64,000 bases of DNA from JACVRW01 sp052038485 (GCA_052038485.1 JBQGCL010000066.1:1-64000), one strand, 5' to 3'; shown: positions 32,170-39,485, counted from the first letter of the stretch. Notes: a model not told the origin generated them from the sequence alone. Translations and numbers: made by a program.

Positions 32170-33776
32170 GGCGGTGGCAGGGGTGGCGCGAGCGTGCCGC
32201 TGTCAGCGCACGCTTGCGCCAGCCGCTCGTGCAGGCGCACCCGCTCGCGCTCGGCCGCCTCGTCACGCGCGCGCCCGGTGTGCTTGTCGACCAGGTTGAC
32301 CGCCTCGTGCGGATCCGCCTCGAGGTCGTACAGCTCGTACTCGGGCGCCTGGCGGCCTGACGGGTCGAGGTAGATCGCGTACTTCCAGCGCGCGTCGCGC
32401 ACGCAGCGGATCCGGTTGGGCTGACCCGGCACGTCCTGGAAAGCCGTCGCCGCCTGATGGTCGTCGTAGGTGAACAGCACAGCGTCGCGCACGGACTCCT
32501 CGCCGCCGCTGAGGATCGGTCCCAGGTCGCGACCGTCGAAGCGCCCGGCGTCGCCCGCCTCGCCGGTCAGGCCGAGCAGCGTCGGCACCAGGTCGACAAG
32601 CGAGGCCAGCGCGTCGCTCTCGCGCGGCTGCGGGAACATGACCGGGTTGGAGATCACGAGCGGCACGCGGATCGACTCCTCGTAGCCGTTGAACATCTTC
32701 TGGCGCAGGCCGCCGTGCGAGAGACCCAGCTCGCCGTGGTCGGAGGTGCGCGCGATCACCGTGCGCGAGCGCAGGGAGTTGGGGTCGCCCGGGTCGCCCA
32801 GCGCCGCCAGCAGCCGGCCGATCTTCTCGTCGACGACGCGATGCAGGTAGGCGTAGAAGTTGACGTAGTCGCGCCGCGCGTCGTCGTCGGAGAGCGCGCC
32901 GATGTAAGCGGTCTGGCCGAGCTTCATCAGCGAGTGCACGGTCGGCTTGGTGCGCAGGTCCTCGTCGACGGTCGGCGGCAGCGGCACGTCGAGCCCGCGG
33001 AACTGCTCGGCCAGGTAGCCGCCGCGCTCGAACTGCGACGGGTAGCCCAGCACGTCGTGCGGGTTGACCAGAGAGAAGACGAGACAGAACGGCTCGGGCA
33101 GCCGCTCCTGTGCGAGCCAGGCCTCGACCTGGCGCGTGTAGTCCTCGTCCCAGCCCTCGTGCGTCGTGCCGGCGTTGCCGCCGCCGAACGTCTCGGCCTT
33201 GGCGTCGCCGCCGGCGTCGGGCGGCTCCCACTCGGCGAAGCCGTAGTCGCGCTCGATCCGCCCGGGGTCGGCGGCGCTCCAGCCGGTTCCGTCGACCGGC
33301 TTCGAGAGGTGCCACTTGCCTTTCAGCACGACGTGGTAGCCGCGCTCGCGCAGCATCGTCGCGAGCGTGTCGATACCAGGCGGCAGCTCGGGCTCGTTGC
33401 CGCTCTTGGGCCCGAGCCGGAACAGGCTCTTGAGGAACCGGCCGGCCAGCCGCCGGCGGGGCACCTCGCGGCTGCGCCACAGCTGCCGGAGGGTGCGTAG
33501 CACGTCGGGGAAGTTGCGGTTGTCCGGATAGAGGTCCCCCTCGGTCAGCGTCAGCGTGACCCCGTGGCGCGACGGATAGGTGCCGGTGAGCAGGCTCGCG
33601 CGGCTGGGCGAGCACATGGCGGTCGCGGTGAACGCGCGCGTGAAGCTGACGCCCGTACGGCGCAGCTCGGCGTCGTTGGGCATCAGCGCGTCGAGCCAGC
33701 CGGCGTCGGAGGGCCAGTGCTGCGGCGCGCGTTGCTGATCGGTGATCAGCAGGATGAGATTGGGCTGCCCCTGCAC
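32166..33776 (-). CDS. Sulfatase (Cys-type), choline-sulfatase/arylsulfatase-like
   Basis: The protein has 536 residues from GTG 33776. A longer start at GTG 33818 adds 14 residues but would overlap the P450 start. The motif MCSPSRASLLTG (Cys about 55) is CxPSR. NLILLITDQQRA at the N-terminus and RTSDHGELGLSHG further on hold the metal ligands. There is no signal peptide, so the enzyme is probably cytoplasmic, in contrast to its neighbour at 29495. The C-terminus has the YELYDLEADPHEAVNLV block. Together the window holds two sulfatases, possibly for imported and external sulfate esters. The divergent P450 start is 23 bases away. Confidence 0.88.
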   Translation of the reverse strand: MQGQPNLILLITDQQRAPQHWPSDAGWLDALMPNDAELRRTGVSFTRAFTATAMCSPSRASLLTGTYPSRHGVTLTLTEGDLYPDNRNFPDVLRTLRQLWRSREVPRRRLAGRFLKSLFRLGPKSGNEPELPPGIDTLATMLRERGYHVVLKGKWHLSKPVDGTGWSAADPGRIERDYGFAEWEPPDAGGDAKAETFGGGNAGTTHEGWDEDYTRQVEAWLAQERLPEPFCLVFSLVNPHDVLGYPSQFERGGYLAEQFRGLDVPLPPTVDEDLRTKPTVHSLMKLGQTAYIGALSDDDARRDYVNFYAYLHRVVDEKIGRLLAALGDPGDPNSLRSRTVIARTSDHGELGLSHGGLRQKMFNGYEESIRVPLVISNPVMFPQPRESDALASLVDLVPTLLGLTGEAGDAGRFDGRDLGPILSGGEESVRDAVLFTYDDHQAATAFQDVPGQPNRIRCVRDARWKYAIYLDPSGRQAPEYELYDLEADPHEAVNLVDKHTGRARDEAAERERVRLHERLAQACADSGTLAPPLPPP

Positions 33777-33787
33777 GCGCGGCAGTG

Positions 33788-33793
33788 TAAGGT
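33788..33793 (+). promoter_or_regulatory. -10 box for a leaderless transcript of the P450 gene
   Basis: TAAGGT is followed by 6 bases and GTG 33800. No Shine-Dalgarno and no clear -35 are visible. Confidence 0.45.
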
Positions 33794-33799
33794 CGGCAC

Positions 33800-35032
33800 G
33801 TGTCGATTGACCAGACACCGCTCGACGAAGTTCTGGTCACCGAGCGGGAGCTGTGGCCCGACGGCCCGCCGCACGAGCTGTTCAAGGAGCTGCGCGCGAA
33901 GTGCCCGGTCCACTGGACCTCGGAGATCACCGAGTACCCGGAGGAGGACGGCTTCTGGTCGATCACGCGTGCCGACGACGTGCGCGAGGTCAGCCTCGAC
34001 TGGGAGACGTACTCGTCGGCGCACGGCATCACCGCGCTGACCAACGCGATCATGCCGGTCGAGCTGATCTCGGCGATGTTCATCGGCATGGACCCGCCCA
34101 AGCACGACCGGCTCAAGCAGCTCTTCCAGCGCGGCTTCACGCCCAAGCGGATCGCCGAGCACGAGGACGCGATCAGGGCGATCACGCTCGAGGTGCTCGA
34201 CCGGCTCGAGGGACGCGACGAGTGCGACCTCGTGACCGACGTCGCCCAGCCTGTGGTGTCGCGCGTGATCGGCAGCTTCATGGGCATCCCGCCCGAGGAC
34301 GACGAGATCTGGGCGCGGCTGATGAACAACACGCTCGGCGCCGGCGACCCGGACATGAACCCCGAGGGCGTCCAGTCGGTGATGGAGCGCGACGTGCCCG
34401 AGATCTTCCAGCGCTGCGGACAGCTGATCGCCGAGCGGCGCGAGCAGCCGACCGACGACCTGACCAGCGTGCTCGTGCACGCAGAGGTCGACGGCGAGCG
34501 GCTCGAGGAGCACGAGATCGTGATGGGCTTCTTCCTGCTGGTGGCCGCGGGCAACGACAGCACCAAGGCCACCTACTGCGCCGGCATGCGCGCGCTGATG
34601 GAGAACCCGGCTCAGAAGCAGATGCTGATCGACGACCCCTCGCTGATCCCGGGGACCGTCGAGGAGGCGCTGCGCATGTACCCCGCGTTCGCGCACTTCC
34701 GCCGCACGGCCACGCGCGACGTCGAGCTGGGCGGCAAGCAGATCCGCGAGGGCGACAAGATCGTCATGTGGTACGTCTCGTCGAACCGCGACGAGACGCG
34801 CTACGACGACCCGGACCGCTTCGACGTAACGCGCGACCCCGAGCACCAGGCCTTCGGCGCGGGCGGACGGCACTTCTGCCTCGGCGCCGCGCTGGCGCGG
34901 CTGGAGCTACGCGTGCTGCTCGAGGAGACGCTCAAGCGCCACCCGAACATCGAGCTGGTGGGGACGCCGCAGTACGCGGAGTCGCCGTTCATCAACCAGC
35001 TGAAGACGCTTCCGGTCCGGCTGAACGGCTAG
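33800..35032 (+). CDS. Cytochrome P450 (bacterial, CYP125/142-like)
   Basis: The protein has 410 residues from GTG 33800. The I-helix acid/alcohol pair is in LLVAAGNDSTKAT, the ExxR in VEEALRMYP and the heme-binding Cys in AFGAGGRHFCLGAALARLELR. Length and the early HDRLKQLFQRGFTPKRIAEHE match soluble class I bacterial P450s, close to the CYP125/142/124 group that hydroxylates steroids or methyl-branched lipids. Redox partners could be a ferredoxin and the FprA at 19457. The 3' end overlaps the A-type carrier gene by 4 bases. The substrate is not established. Confidence 0.92.
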   Translation: MSIDQTPLDEVLVTERELWPDGPPHELFKELRAKCPVHWTSEITEYPEEDGFWSITRADDVREVSLDWETYSSAHGITALTNAIMPVELISAMFIGMDPPKHDRLKQLFQRGFTPKRIAEHEDAIRAITLEVLDRLEGRDECDLVTDVAQPVVSRVIGSFMGIPPEDDEIWARLMNNTLGAGDPDMNPEGVQSVMERDVPEIFQRCGQLIAERREQPTDDLTSVLVHAEVDGERLEEHEIVMGFFLLVAAGNDSTKATYCAGMRALMENPAQKQMLIDDPSLIPGTVEEALRMYPAFAHFRRTATRDVELGGKQIREGDKIVMWYVSSNRDETRYDDPDRFDVTRDPEHQAFGAGGRHFCLGAALARLELRVLLEETLKRHPNIELVGTPQYAESPFINQLKTLPVRLNG

Positions 35033-35385
35033 GCGGCGCTGCCGCAGGACGGCTCTTCGTCCGCCACGCGGAAGGACGAGCCGCAGCCGCACGAGGCGAC
35101 CGTGTTGGGGTTCGAGACCTCGAAGCCGGACCCCATGAAGTTCTCGGTGTAGTCGACCGTGGAGCCGTCGACGTACCGGAGGCTGGCCGGGTCGACCAGC
35201 ACGCGAATCCCCGAGGTGTCGAAGACGTGGTCGTCGTCGCGCTGCTCGTCGAGCGCCAGCGCGTACTGGAACCCGCTGCAGCCGCCACCCCGCACGCCCA
35301 CTCGGAGGCCCACGCCGCCCTCGGCGGTCTGGCCCTCCATGAACGCGCGGACCTTCTCGGCTGCGATGTCGGTCAGCTGGACCAT
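35029..35385 (-). CDS. A-type iron-sulfur cluster carrier (IscA/ErpA family)
   Basis: The protein has 118 residues from ATG 35385; an open frame continues to 35442 but no good start lies there. The three conserved cysteines are Cys36 (GGGCSGFQY), Cys99 and Cys101 (SCGCGSSF), the ligand set of A-type carriers that hand Fe-S clusters to apoproteins. It is divergent from the bolA-grxD pair, another Fe-S trafficking unit, with 47 bases between the starts. ErpA and IscA cannot be told apart from this alone. The unit may also serve heme or ferredoxin-linked P450 electron supply nearby. Confidence 0.9.
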   Translation of the reverse strand: MVQLTDIAAEKVRAFMEGQTAEGGVGLRVGVRGGGCSGFQYALALDEQRDDDHVFDTSGIRVLVDPASLRYVDGSTVDYTENFMGSGFEVSNPNTVASCGCGSSFRVADEEPSCGSAA

Positions 35386-35394
35386 GTGCCCCCA

Positions 35395-35422
35395 ATTGTA
35401 TCGGCGATCCCGTCTGTACCCT
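35395..35422. promoter_or_regulatory. Compact bidirectional promoter between the A-type carrier and bolA
   Basis: On the minus strand TACAAT (35395-35400) lies 9 nt before ATG 35385. On the plus strand TACCCT (35417-35422) lies 10 nt before ATG 35433. The two genes thus face apart from a shared 47-bp region; no strong -35 is seen for either. A shared regulator of Fe-S genes could bind here, but no Rrf2-type box was recognised. Confidence 0.4.
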
Positions 35423-35432
35423 GAAGACAGCG

Positions 35433-35672
35433 ATGCCAACACCGGCAGAACTTCAGGAGCGCATCGAAGCCGCGCTGCCCGGCGCCGAGGTCATGGTCGA
35501 CGACCTGACCGGCGGCGGGGACCACTTCCGCGCCGAGGTCGTCTCGGACAGGTTCGAGGGCCTGTCCCGGATCCAGCAGCACAAGCTGGTCTACGACGTC
35601 TTCGGAGCGGAGATCGGCGGCGCCATCCACGCGCTCTCGATCAAGACCTCGACACCCGGAGCCACACCGTGA
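35433..35672 (+). CDS. bolA: BolA-family protein
   Basis: The protein has 79 residues, typical of short BolA. It contains GDHFRAEVVSDRFEGLSRIQQHKLVYDVFG, including the family's His in GDHF and the QHKLVY helix. BolA proteins pair with CGFS monothiol glutaredoxins to bind a [2Fe-2S] cluster. The next gene, in GTGA overlap, encodes exactly such a glutaredoxin, so the pair is almost certainly a functional complex. Confidence 0.93.
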   Translation: MPTPAELQERIEAALPGAEVMVDDLTGGGDHFRAEVVSDRFEGLSRIQQHKLVYDVFGAEIGGAIHALSIKTSTPGATP

Positions 35673-36061
35673 CCAACGACGAGATCCGCGAGTTCATCCA
35701 GCAGGCGATCGACGAGAACCGCGTCATGCTGTTCATGAAGGGCACGCCCCACCAGCCCGCGTGCGGCTTCTCCGCCCGCACCGCCGCCGCGCTGAACGCC
35801 CTCGGGGTGCAGTACGCGGCGCTCGACATCCTTCCCGACCCGCGCATCCGCGAGGAGCTGTCGGGGCTGTCCGGCTGGCCGACGATCCCTCAGCTGTTCG
35901 TGAACAAGGAGCTGGTCGGCGGCTCGGACATCGTCATCGAGATGTTCGAGTCGGGCGAGCTCGCCGAGCTGCTCGGAGTGGAGCAGCCCGAGGAGTCCGA
36001 GCCCGAGCCGCAGCCCGAGGTGGCACAGCGTCCGATCGGACTCGAGAACCACCTGGACTAG
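35669..36061 (+). CDS. grxD: CGFS monothiol glutaredoxin (Grx4/GrxD family)
   Basis: The protein has 130 residues from GTG 35669, overlapping bolA by 4 bases. The domain (about 1-105) contains MKGTPHQPACGFSARTAAAL with the active Cys32 in CGFS, WPTIPQLFV (cis-Pro) and GGSDIV for glutathione binding. The last ~25 residues are an acidic extension (QPEESEPEPQPE...). It binds a glutathione-ligated [2Fe-2S] cluster and, with BolA, delivers or senses Fe-S. Actinobacteria use mycothiol, yet this protein keeps the CGFS site. The thiol partner here is unknown. Confidence 0.93.
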   Translation: MTNDEIREFIQQAIDENRVMLFMKGTPHQPACGFSARTAAALNALGVQYAALDILPDPRIREELSGLSGWPTIPQLFVNKELVGGSDIVIEMFESGELAELLGVEQPEESEPEPQPEVAQRPIGLENHLD

Positions 36062-36200
36062 CGGCGTAGGTCCAGCGCTCTATCTGGGCGCCGACCTCAT
36101 CAAGGCCGTCCAACTCAACCCATTCGTGGTTGCCGAGGTTCTCGACCACCACTCGCTCTCCACGGACCCGGACGAAGTAGCTCTGTAGGGGAGGCTGCAT
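36062..36200 (-). pseudogene. Possible small-gene remnant antisense to the end of grxD
   Basis: From ATG 36200 the minus strand reads MQPPLQSYFVRVRGERVVVENLGNHEWVELDGLDEVGAQIERW before becoming a shadow of grxD. Up to that point the codon use looks protein-like and of lower G+C than the neighbours. No stop occurs before the grxD coding region, so either the gene lost its 3' end or this is chance. The stretch 36201-36246 holds nothing clear. Confidence 0.25.
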
Positions 36201-36246
36201 GCTGCTTCAACGTAGGGACGGTTTGTGAGACGGCGCTAAGAGTTCG

Positions 36247-36765
36247 TTACGGGCAGGTGACCCTCGGGTTGTACTGGGCGAACGTCCCGGCCGGGTTGTG
36301 CTTCCAGACCCACGCGTGCAGGTCGTAGTGGACCGGCATGCCGGGCTCGTGGCCCTCCATCGGCCCGTCGAAGCCGCGCCCGAACAGGTAGGGGCGGTCG
36401 TCGTCGGTGTCGAGCCGGCCGTCCGCATCGGGCCGGAAGTACTCGACGGCGACCAGCCGCCGCCGGTCGCCGCGGGGCTCGTAGACGAGGATCTCCGGCT
36501 TGCGGATCGAGAGCTTGGGGTCAGCCAGCAGGCGCGGGTTCCCGTAGTGGATCCCCATCCCGCCGTCCGGTCCCGCCACGCACTCGCCGGCGGGCTCGTA
36601 GCCCGCCCGGCGCGCGACGCGGACGTCGCGGAAGCGCTCGGTCGCCTTGCGGACGATCTGGATCTGCTTCTTGGTGCTGGGCTCGTGCCCCGGATGCGGA
36701 GCCGCGGCGGCCGGTGTGAGGGCCGCGATCAGCAGGGTGAGCAGTGCTGCGTAGAGAACTTTCAT
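36247..36765 (-). CDS. Secreted protein of unknown function, target of the ECF sigma factor
   Basis: The protein has 172 residues from ATG 36765, with a signal peptide (MKVLYAALLTLLIAALTPAAA). The mature part has a strongly conserved pattern: RFRDVRVARRAGYEPAGECV, GMGIHYGNP, VYEPRGDRRRLVAVEYFRPDADG, TDDDRPYLFGRGFDGPMEGHEPGMPVHYDLHAWVWKHNPAGTFAQYNP. It has two Cys (ECVAG and the final VTCP) and many His/Asp/Glu, suggesting metal binding. The family is known only as hypothetical. An ECF-type promoter (36774-36799) ends 8 nt before the ATG, with the -35 box on the anti-sigma stop codon. Confidence 0.85.
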   Translation of the reverse strand: MKVLYAALLTLLIAALTPAAAAPHPGHEPSTKKQIQIVRKATERFRDVRVARRAGYEPAGECVAGPDGGMGIHYGNPRLLADPKLSIRKPEILVYEPRGDRRRLVAVEYFRPDADGRLDTDDDRPYLFGRGFDGPMEGHEPGMPVHYDLHAWVWKHNPAGTFAQYNPRVTCP

Positions 36766-36773
36766 GCCCTTTG

Positions 36774-36799
36774 AGACGGAGGCGCGCGGCTCTTATTCC
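36774..36799 (-). promoter_or_regulatory. ECF-type promoter of the secreted-protein gene
   Basis: On the minus strand GGAATAA (36799-36793) is the -35, followed by a 13-nt spacer and CCGTCT (36779-36774). The TAA of the -35 is the stop codon of the anti-sigma gene. The same two boxes with the same spacing occur at 37979-38004 before the sigma gene, and the next bases (AGGGCATGAA against GGGGCATGAA) also agree. The start codon is only 8 nt below the -10, so the mRNA is leaderless or nearly so. Confidence 0.75.
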
Positions 36800-37404
36800 G
36801 CGACCGCGAGCTTCACCAGCGTGTCCGGGTCGTGCACCTTGCCGGACAGCACGCAGGTGCGACCATTGCGCTCGAAGGCGACGGCGTCCTGCGCGCCGAG
36901 GCGGAAGCGGTGCAGCTGCAGCCCCTTCACCGTAATCGTCCTCGCGCTCGCCGGCAGCTCGATCGCGGACCCCGAGATCACCGTGTAGCCGATCCGGTGA
37001 TGGGTGTGCCGGTAGAAGGCCGTGGTCGTCCGCCGCCCGCTCAGCTGGTCGTCGCGCCCGCCGACCTTGACCCAGCCGAACCTCGTCGACCAGTCCGGGT
37101 AGTCGACTCCAGCGAAGCCGTGCGGCGCCGGGCGCTCGGCCGGGAGCGGGCTCAGCGCGGCCGCGTCGACGACCGTCGGACCCGCCGGCCCGCCGAGCCA
37201 GAGGGCCGCCGCCACCGCCATCGCGACCACCACCGCTACGCCGCTCGCCAGGGCGGGCCGCAGCGACCGTGCCGGCCGGCGCATCGGTCTGGCCTCCAGT
37301 CGCTCGATCTGGCGCAACAGGGAATCCGGGGCCGCGGGTCCGCCGCTCTGGAGCGCGTGAGCGACGCGCAGGTGATGCTCTGGAACGTCGTACCGGCGCG
37401 TCAT
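36793..37404 (-). CDS. Membrane-anchored anti-sigma factor
   Basis: The protein has 203 residues. A short N-terminal cytoplasmic part (about 1-45, basic) is followed by one membrane helix (ALASGVAVVVAMAVAAALWLGG, about 49-70) and an extracellular domain (about 75-203) with no clear Pfam match. ATG 37404 overlaps the sigma-factor stop (ATGA). This gene order and topology identify an anti-sigma factor that holds the ECF sigma at the membrane and releases it on an envelope signal. There is no HxxxCxxC zinc motif, so it is not a ZAS-type anti-sigma. Two histidines (FYRHTHHRIGY) could sense metal. Confidence 0.85.
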   Translation of the reverse strand: MTRRYDVPEHHLRVAHALQSGGPAAPDSLLRQIERLEARPMRRPARSLRPALASGVAVVVAMAVAAALWLGGPAGPTVVDAAALSPLPAERPAPHGFAGVDYPDWSTRFGWVKVGGRDDQLSGRRTTTAFYRHTHHRIGYTVISGSAIELPASARTITVKGLQLHRFRLGAQDAVAFERNGRTCVLSGKVHDPDTLVKLAVAE

Positions 37405-37925
37405 TCCGCTCCCTCCATGTAGCGGGACACGCGCTCGCGCGCCCGCGCGAGCCGGCTCATCAGCGTCCCCTGCCGGATCCGCAGGGCGCGGGCTGCATCC
37501 TTGTATGCGAGGCCGAGCACGTCGACCGCGACGATCGCCTCGCGCTGCGGCTCGGACAGCTCGCGCATGCCCTCGTAGGCGAGCCGGACGTCCATGGCCA
37601 GCCCGCCGGGGTCGGACTCGACGTCCAGCACCCAGTCGATCGCGTCGCCGCCGTCCGGGTCGACCCGGACGGCGCGGGCGCGCTGGAAGTCGATCCAGGT
37701 GTTGCGCAGCACGCGCATGAGGTATGCCCGCTCACCCCCGCGCCGGACCCGGCGCGGCCGCGACAGCACGCGAGCGAAGGTCTCCTGCACGAGGTCCTCC
37801 GCGTCGCTGCCCGAGCCCGCGAGCGCGTAGGCGGCGCGGTACAGGCGACTCGCGTGGTCCGGCAGGTGCGCTGGGTCCAGCCGCCTCGACGCGCTCGTCG
37901 TGGCTCGGGTGGGGCTGTGGGGCAC
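37401..37925 (-). CDS. ECF-family RNA polymerase sigma factor
   Basis: The protein has 174 residues from GTG 37925. Region 2 (about 28-95: LYRAAYALAGSGSDAEDLVQETFARV...AYLMRVLRNTWIDFQRA) and region 4 (about 115-165: MRELSEPQREAIVAVDVLGLAYKDAARALRIRQGTLMSRLARARERV) are clear. It recognises its own promoter (37979-38004) and one before the secreted-protein gene. In the same frame 45 bases upstream lies ATG 37970, exactly where the target gene has its start relative to the promoter, but an in-frame TGA follows after seven codons. GTG 37925 has no good Shine-Dalgarno, so translation may depend on that short leader ORF. Confidence 0.9.
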   Translation of the reverse strand: MPHSPTRATTSASRRLDPAHLPDHASRLYRAAYALAGSGSDAEDLVQETFARVLSRPRRVRRGGERAYLMRVLRNTWIDFQRARAVRVDPDGGDAIDWVLDVESDPGGLAMDVRLAYEGMRELSEPQREAIVAVDVLGLAYKDAARALRIRQGTLMSRLARARERVSRYMEGAE

Positions 37926-37946
37926 GGCAGTCAGGACGTACCCGGG

Positions 37947-37970
37947 TCAGGGGTGCTGCGACGTCTTCAT
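37947..37970 (-). CDS. Possible 7-residue leader peptide in front of the sigma gene
   Basis: ATG 37970 to TGA 37947-37949 encodes MKTSQHP. The ATG lies 8 nt below the -10 and has GGGGC just before it, matching the start of the secreted-protein gene. It is in frame with the sigma factor 45 bases further on. It could be a real leader peptide, a leaderless start lost by a nonsense change, or chance. Confidence 0.35.
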   Translation of the reverse strand: MKTSQHP

Positions 37971-37978
37971 GCCCCTGA

Positions 37979-38004
37979 AGACGGACCGCGCGGTGCTTTA
38001 TTCC
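37979..38004 (-). promoter_or_regulatory. Autoregulated ECF-type promoter of the sigma/anti-sigma operon
   Basis: GGAATAA (38004-37998), a 13-nt spacer and CCGTCT (37984-37979) are identical in box sequence and spacing to 36774-36799. GGAA and CGTC are typical ECF -35 and -10 cores. Transcription would start near 37970, about 45 nt upstream of the GTG start. Confidence 0.78.
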
Positions 38005-38011
38005 ATCCGCG

Positions 38012-38173
38012 CTAGCGCTTCTTGCGGCGCCGGTCCTCGATCAGCTTGCGGCCGCGCCCCGCGTACTCGCGCGCCTGGCGCTTGTAGCGCTCCTTCTCGT
38101 GCTCGGGGAGCTTCTGCCAGCGCTCCCACGCCATCAGCACGAGCGGCCAGGCCCGTCTGATGTTCCGCCTCAT
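38012..38173 (-). CDS. Small basic membrane-associated protein, 53 residues
   Basis: The reading is MRRNIRRAWPLVLMAWERWQ, KLPEHEKERYKRQAREYAGR, GRKLIEDRRRKKR. A hydrophobic stretch near the N-terminus (WPLVLMAW) is followed by a charged helix rich in Arg, Lys and Glu. Similar short proteins are common in actinobacteria and have no known function. ATG 38173 overlaps the stop of the thioredoxin-fold gene (ATGA), and codon choice matches the neighbours, so a real gene is likely. Its stop codon lies 7 bases above the sigma promoter. Confidence 0.7.
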   Translation of the reverse strand: MRRNIRRAWPLVLMAWERWQKLPEHEKERYKRQAREYAGRGRKLIEDRRRKKR

Positions 38174-38418
38174 GCCCTGTGTTCGCGCCATTCGAGGTAC
38201 TCCAGGATTCGGTGCGAGTCGTGAATGACCTCGCCTTCGTGCACGAGGACCGGTACCCAGCGCTGCCCCGTCAACTCCTCGATCTCGGGGCGGTCGCGCC
38301 TGCGGAACTCCACCCGCACCTCGTCGAACTCGATGCCCGCGCCGCGCAGGCGGCGTGCGACCTTGCCGCAGCGGCAGACCAGGTCGGTCGGCGCCTTGCA
38401 GCGGTAGAGCGTGGTCAC
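38170..38418 (-). CDS. Short GST-N/glutaredoxin-like thioredoxin-fold protein
   Basis: The protein has 82 residues from GTG 38418, overlapping the epimerase stop (GTGA). LYRCKAPTDLVCRCGKVARRLRGAGIEFDEVRVEF, then QRWVPVLVHEGEVIHDSHRILEYLEW, is the N-terminal thioredoxin domain of glutathione S-transferases (cis-Pro in WVPVLV, E/D-S-H at the glutathione site). Three cysteines near the N-terminus (CKAPTDLVCRC) are unusual and may be redox-active. The all-alpha GST domain is missing. Partner and substrate are unknown. Confidence 0.82.
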   Translation of the reverse strand: MTTLYRCKAPTDLVCRCGKVARRLRGAGIEFDEVRVEFRRRDRPEIEELTGQRWVPVLVHEGEVIHDSHRILEYLEWREHRA

Positions 38419-39485
38419 CTACCCAATGCTAGGGAGCGCCGTACGACGCCCGCCGCGGTCTCCGCGGCGCCGACCGCTAGGCCCGCGAGGCGCAGCTGGA
38501 ACTGCTGGGAGCTGCGCGTCCTGGCGATCCGATCCTGCTCGCGCTCCAGGTGCCAGGCGACCGTCGCCTCGAGCGTCTCCTCGTGCGGGCGCGCGCTCCA
38601 GCGCAGCTCGCGCTTGGCCTTCGTGGAGCGATACGTCCACCAGTTCCCCGCCGCGCGCACCTCGACAGGCGTGAGCGGCCACGAGCGCCCGGCCGCGGCC
38701 AGCAGGCGGGCGGCGCCGGCCGGGAGCCGCACGGGCGGGTCGATCCCGGACAGGCGGCCGAGGTCGGCGAACAGCCGCTCGAACGTGAAGTTGCGGCCGC
38801 CGAGGATGTAGCGCTCGCCGGGCTGACCGCGCCGGTCGGCGAGCAGGTGCGCCTCGGCGACGTCGCGCACGTCGACCACCGAGATCGCCCCGTCGGTGTA
38901 GACCGGCACGCGGCCGAGCAGGAAGGACCGCACCAGCCGCGTCGAGCTGAGCAGGTGGTCGCCGGCGCCGAACACGACCGCGGGATTGAGGCAGACCAGC
39001 GGGAGGCCGCGGGCGGCCACACGCATTGCCTCGACCTCGGCCTCGTGCACAGAGTTGACGTAGGGGATGCCGAGCCGGCCGGCGGTGAACAGCTGCGACT
39101 CGTCGGCGGTCTTGCCGTACGCGGCGGGCCCGACCACGGCGGCGCTCGACGTGTAGACGACGCGCTCGACCTCCGCGCGCAGGCACTCCTCCATCACGAT
39201 CTTCGTGCCGCGCACGTTGACGTCGAAGACGCGCTCGCTGTCCTGCGGGCGCACCGAGGTGACGCCGGCGCAGTGGAACACGCGCTCGATCCCGCGCAGC
39301 GCACGCCGAACCGCGCGCCGGTCGCGCACGTCGCACTTGACCCTCTTCAGGTCGAGGTCGGCGATCGCCGTGTCCGGCGAGCCCCCCTCGACCGCGAGGG
39401 TGACCTCGTCGCCGCGCGCGGCGAGTCGCCGGGCCACGTGGGAGCCGATGAAGCCGGTCGCACCGGTGACGAGAACAGAAGCCAA
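38415..39485 (-). CDS. NAD-dependent epimerase/dehydratase or 3-beta-HSD-like SDR
   Basis: The protein has 356 residues from TTG 39485. It has a Rossmann GATGFIGSHVARRLA at the N-terminus, a CAGVTSV strand and YTSSAAVVGPAAYGKTADES; the region expected to hold the active-site YxxxK reads YVNSVHEAE, so the classical Tyr-x3-Lys is degenerate. PAVVFGAGDHL follows. Extended SDRs of this kind act on nucleotide sugars, dihydroflavonols or steroids. TAACCT lies 9 nt before the TTG as a possible -10, and there is no Shine-Dalgarno. It heads the operon with the GST-N protein and the 53-residue protein. Confidence 0.85.
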   Translation of the reverse strand: MASVLVTGATGFIGSHVARRLAARGDEVTLAVEGGSPDTAIADLDLKRVKCDVRDRRAVRRALRGIERVFHCAGVTSVRPQDSERVFDVNVRGTKIVMEECLRAEVERVVYTSSAAVVGPAAYGKTADESQLFTAGRLGIPYVNSVHEAEVEAMRVAARGLPLVCLNPAVVFGAGDHLLSSTRLVRSFLLGRVPVYTDGAISVVDVRDVAEAHLLADRRGQPGERYILGGRNFTFERLFADLGRLSGIDPPVRLPAGAARLLAAAGRSWPLTPVEVRAAGNWWTYRSTKAKRELRWSARPHEETLEATVAWHLEREQDRIARTRSSQQFQLRLAGLAVGAAETAAGVVRRSLALGR

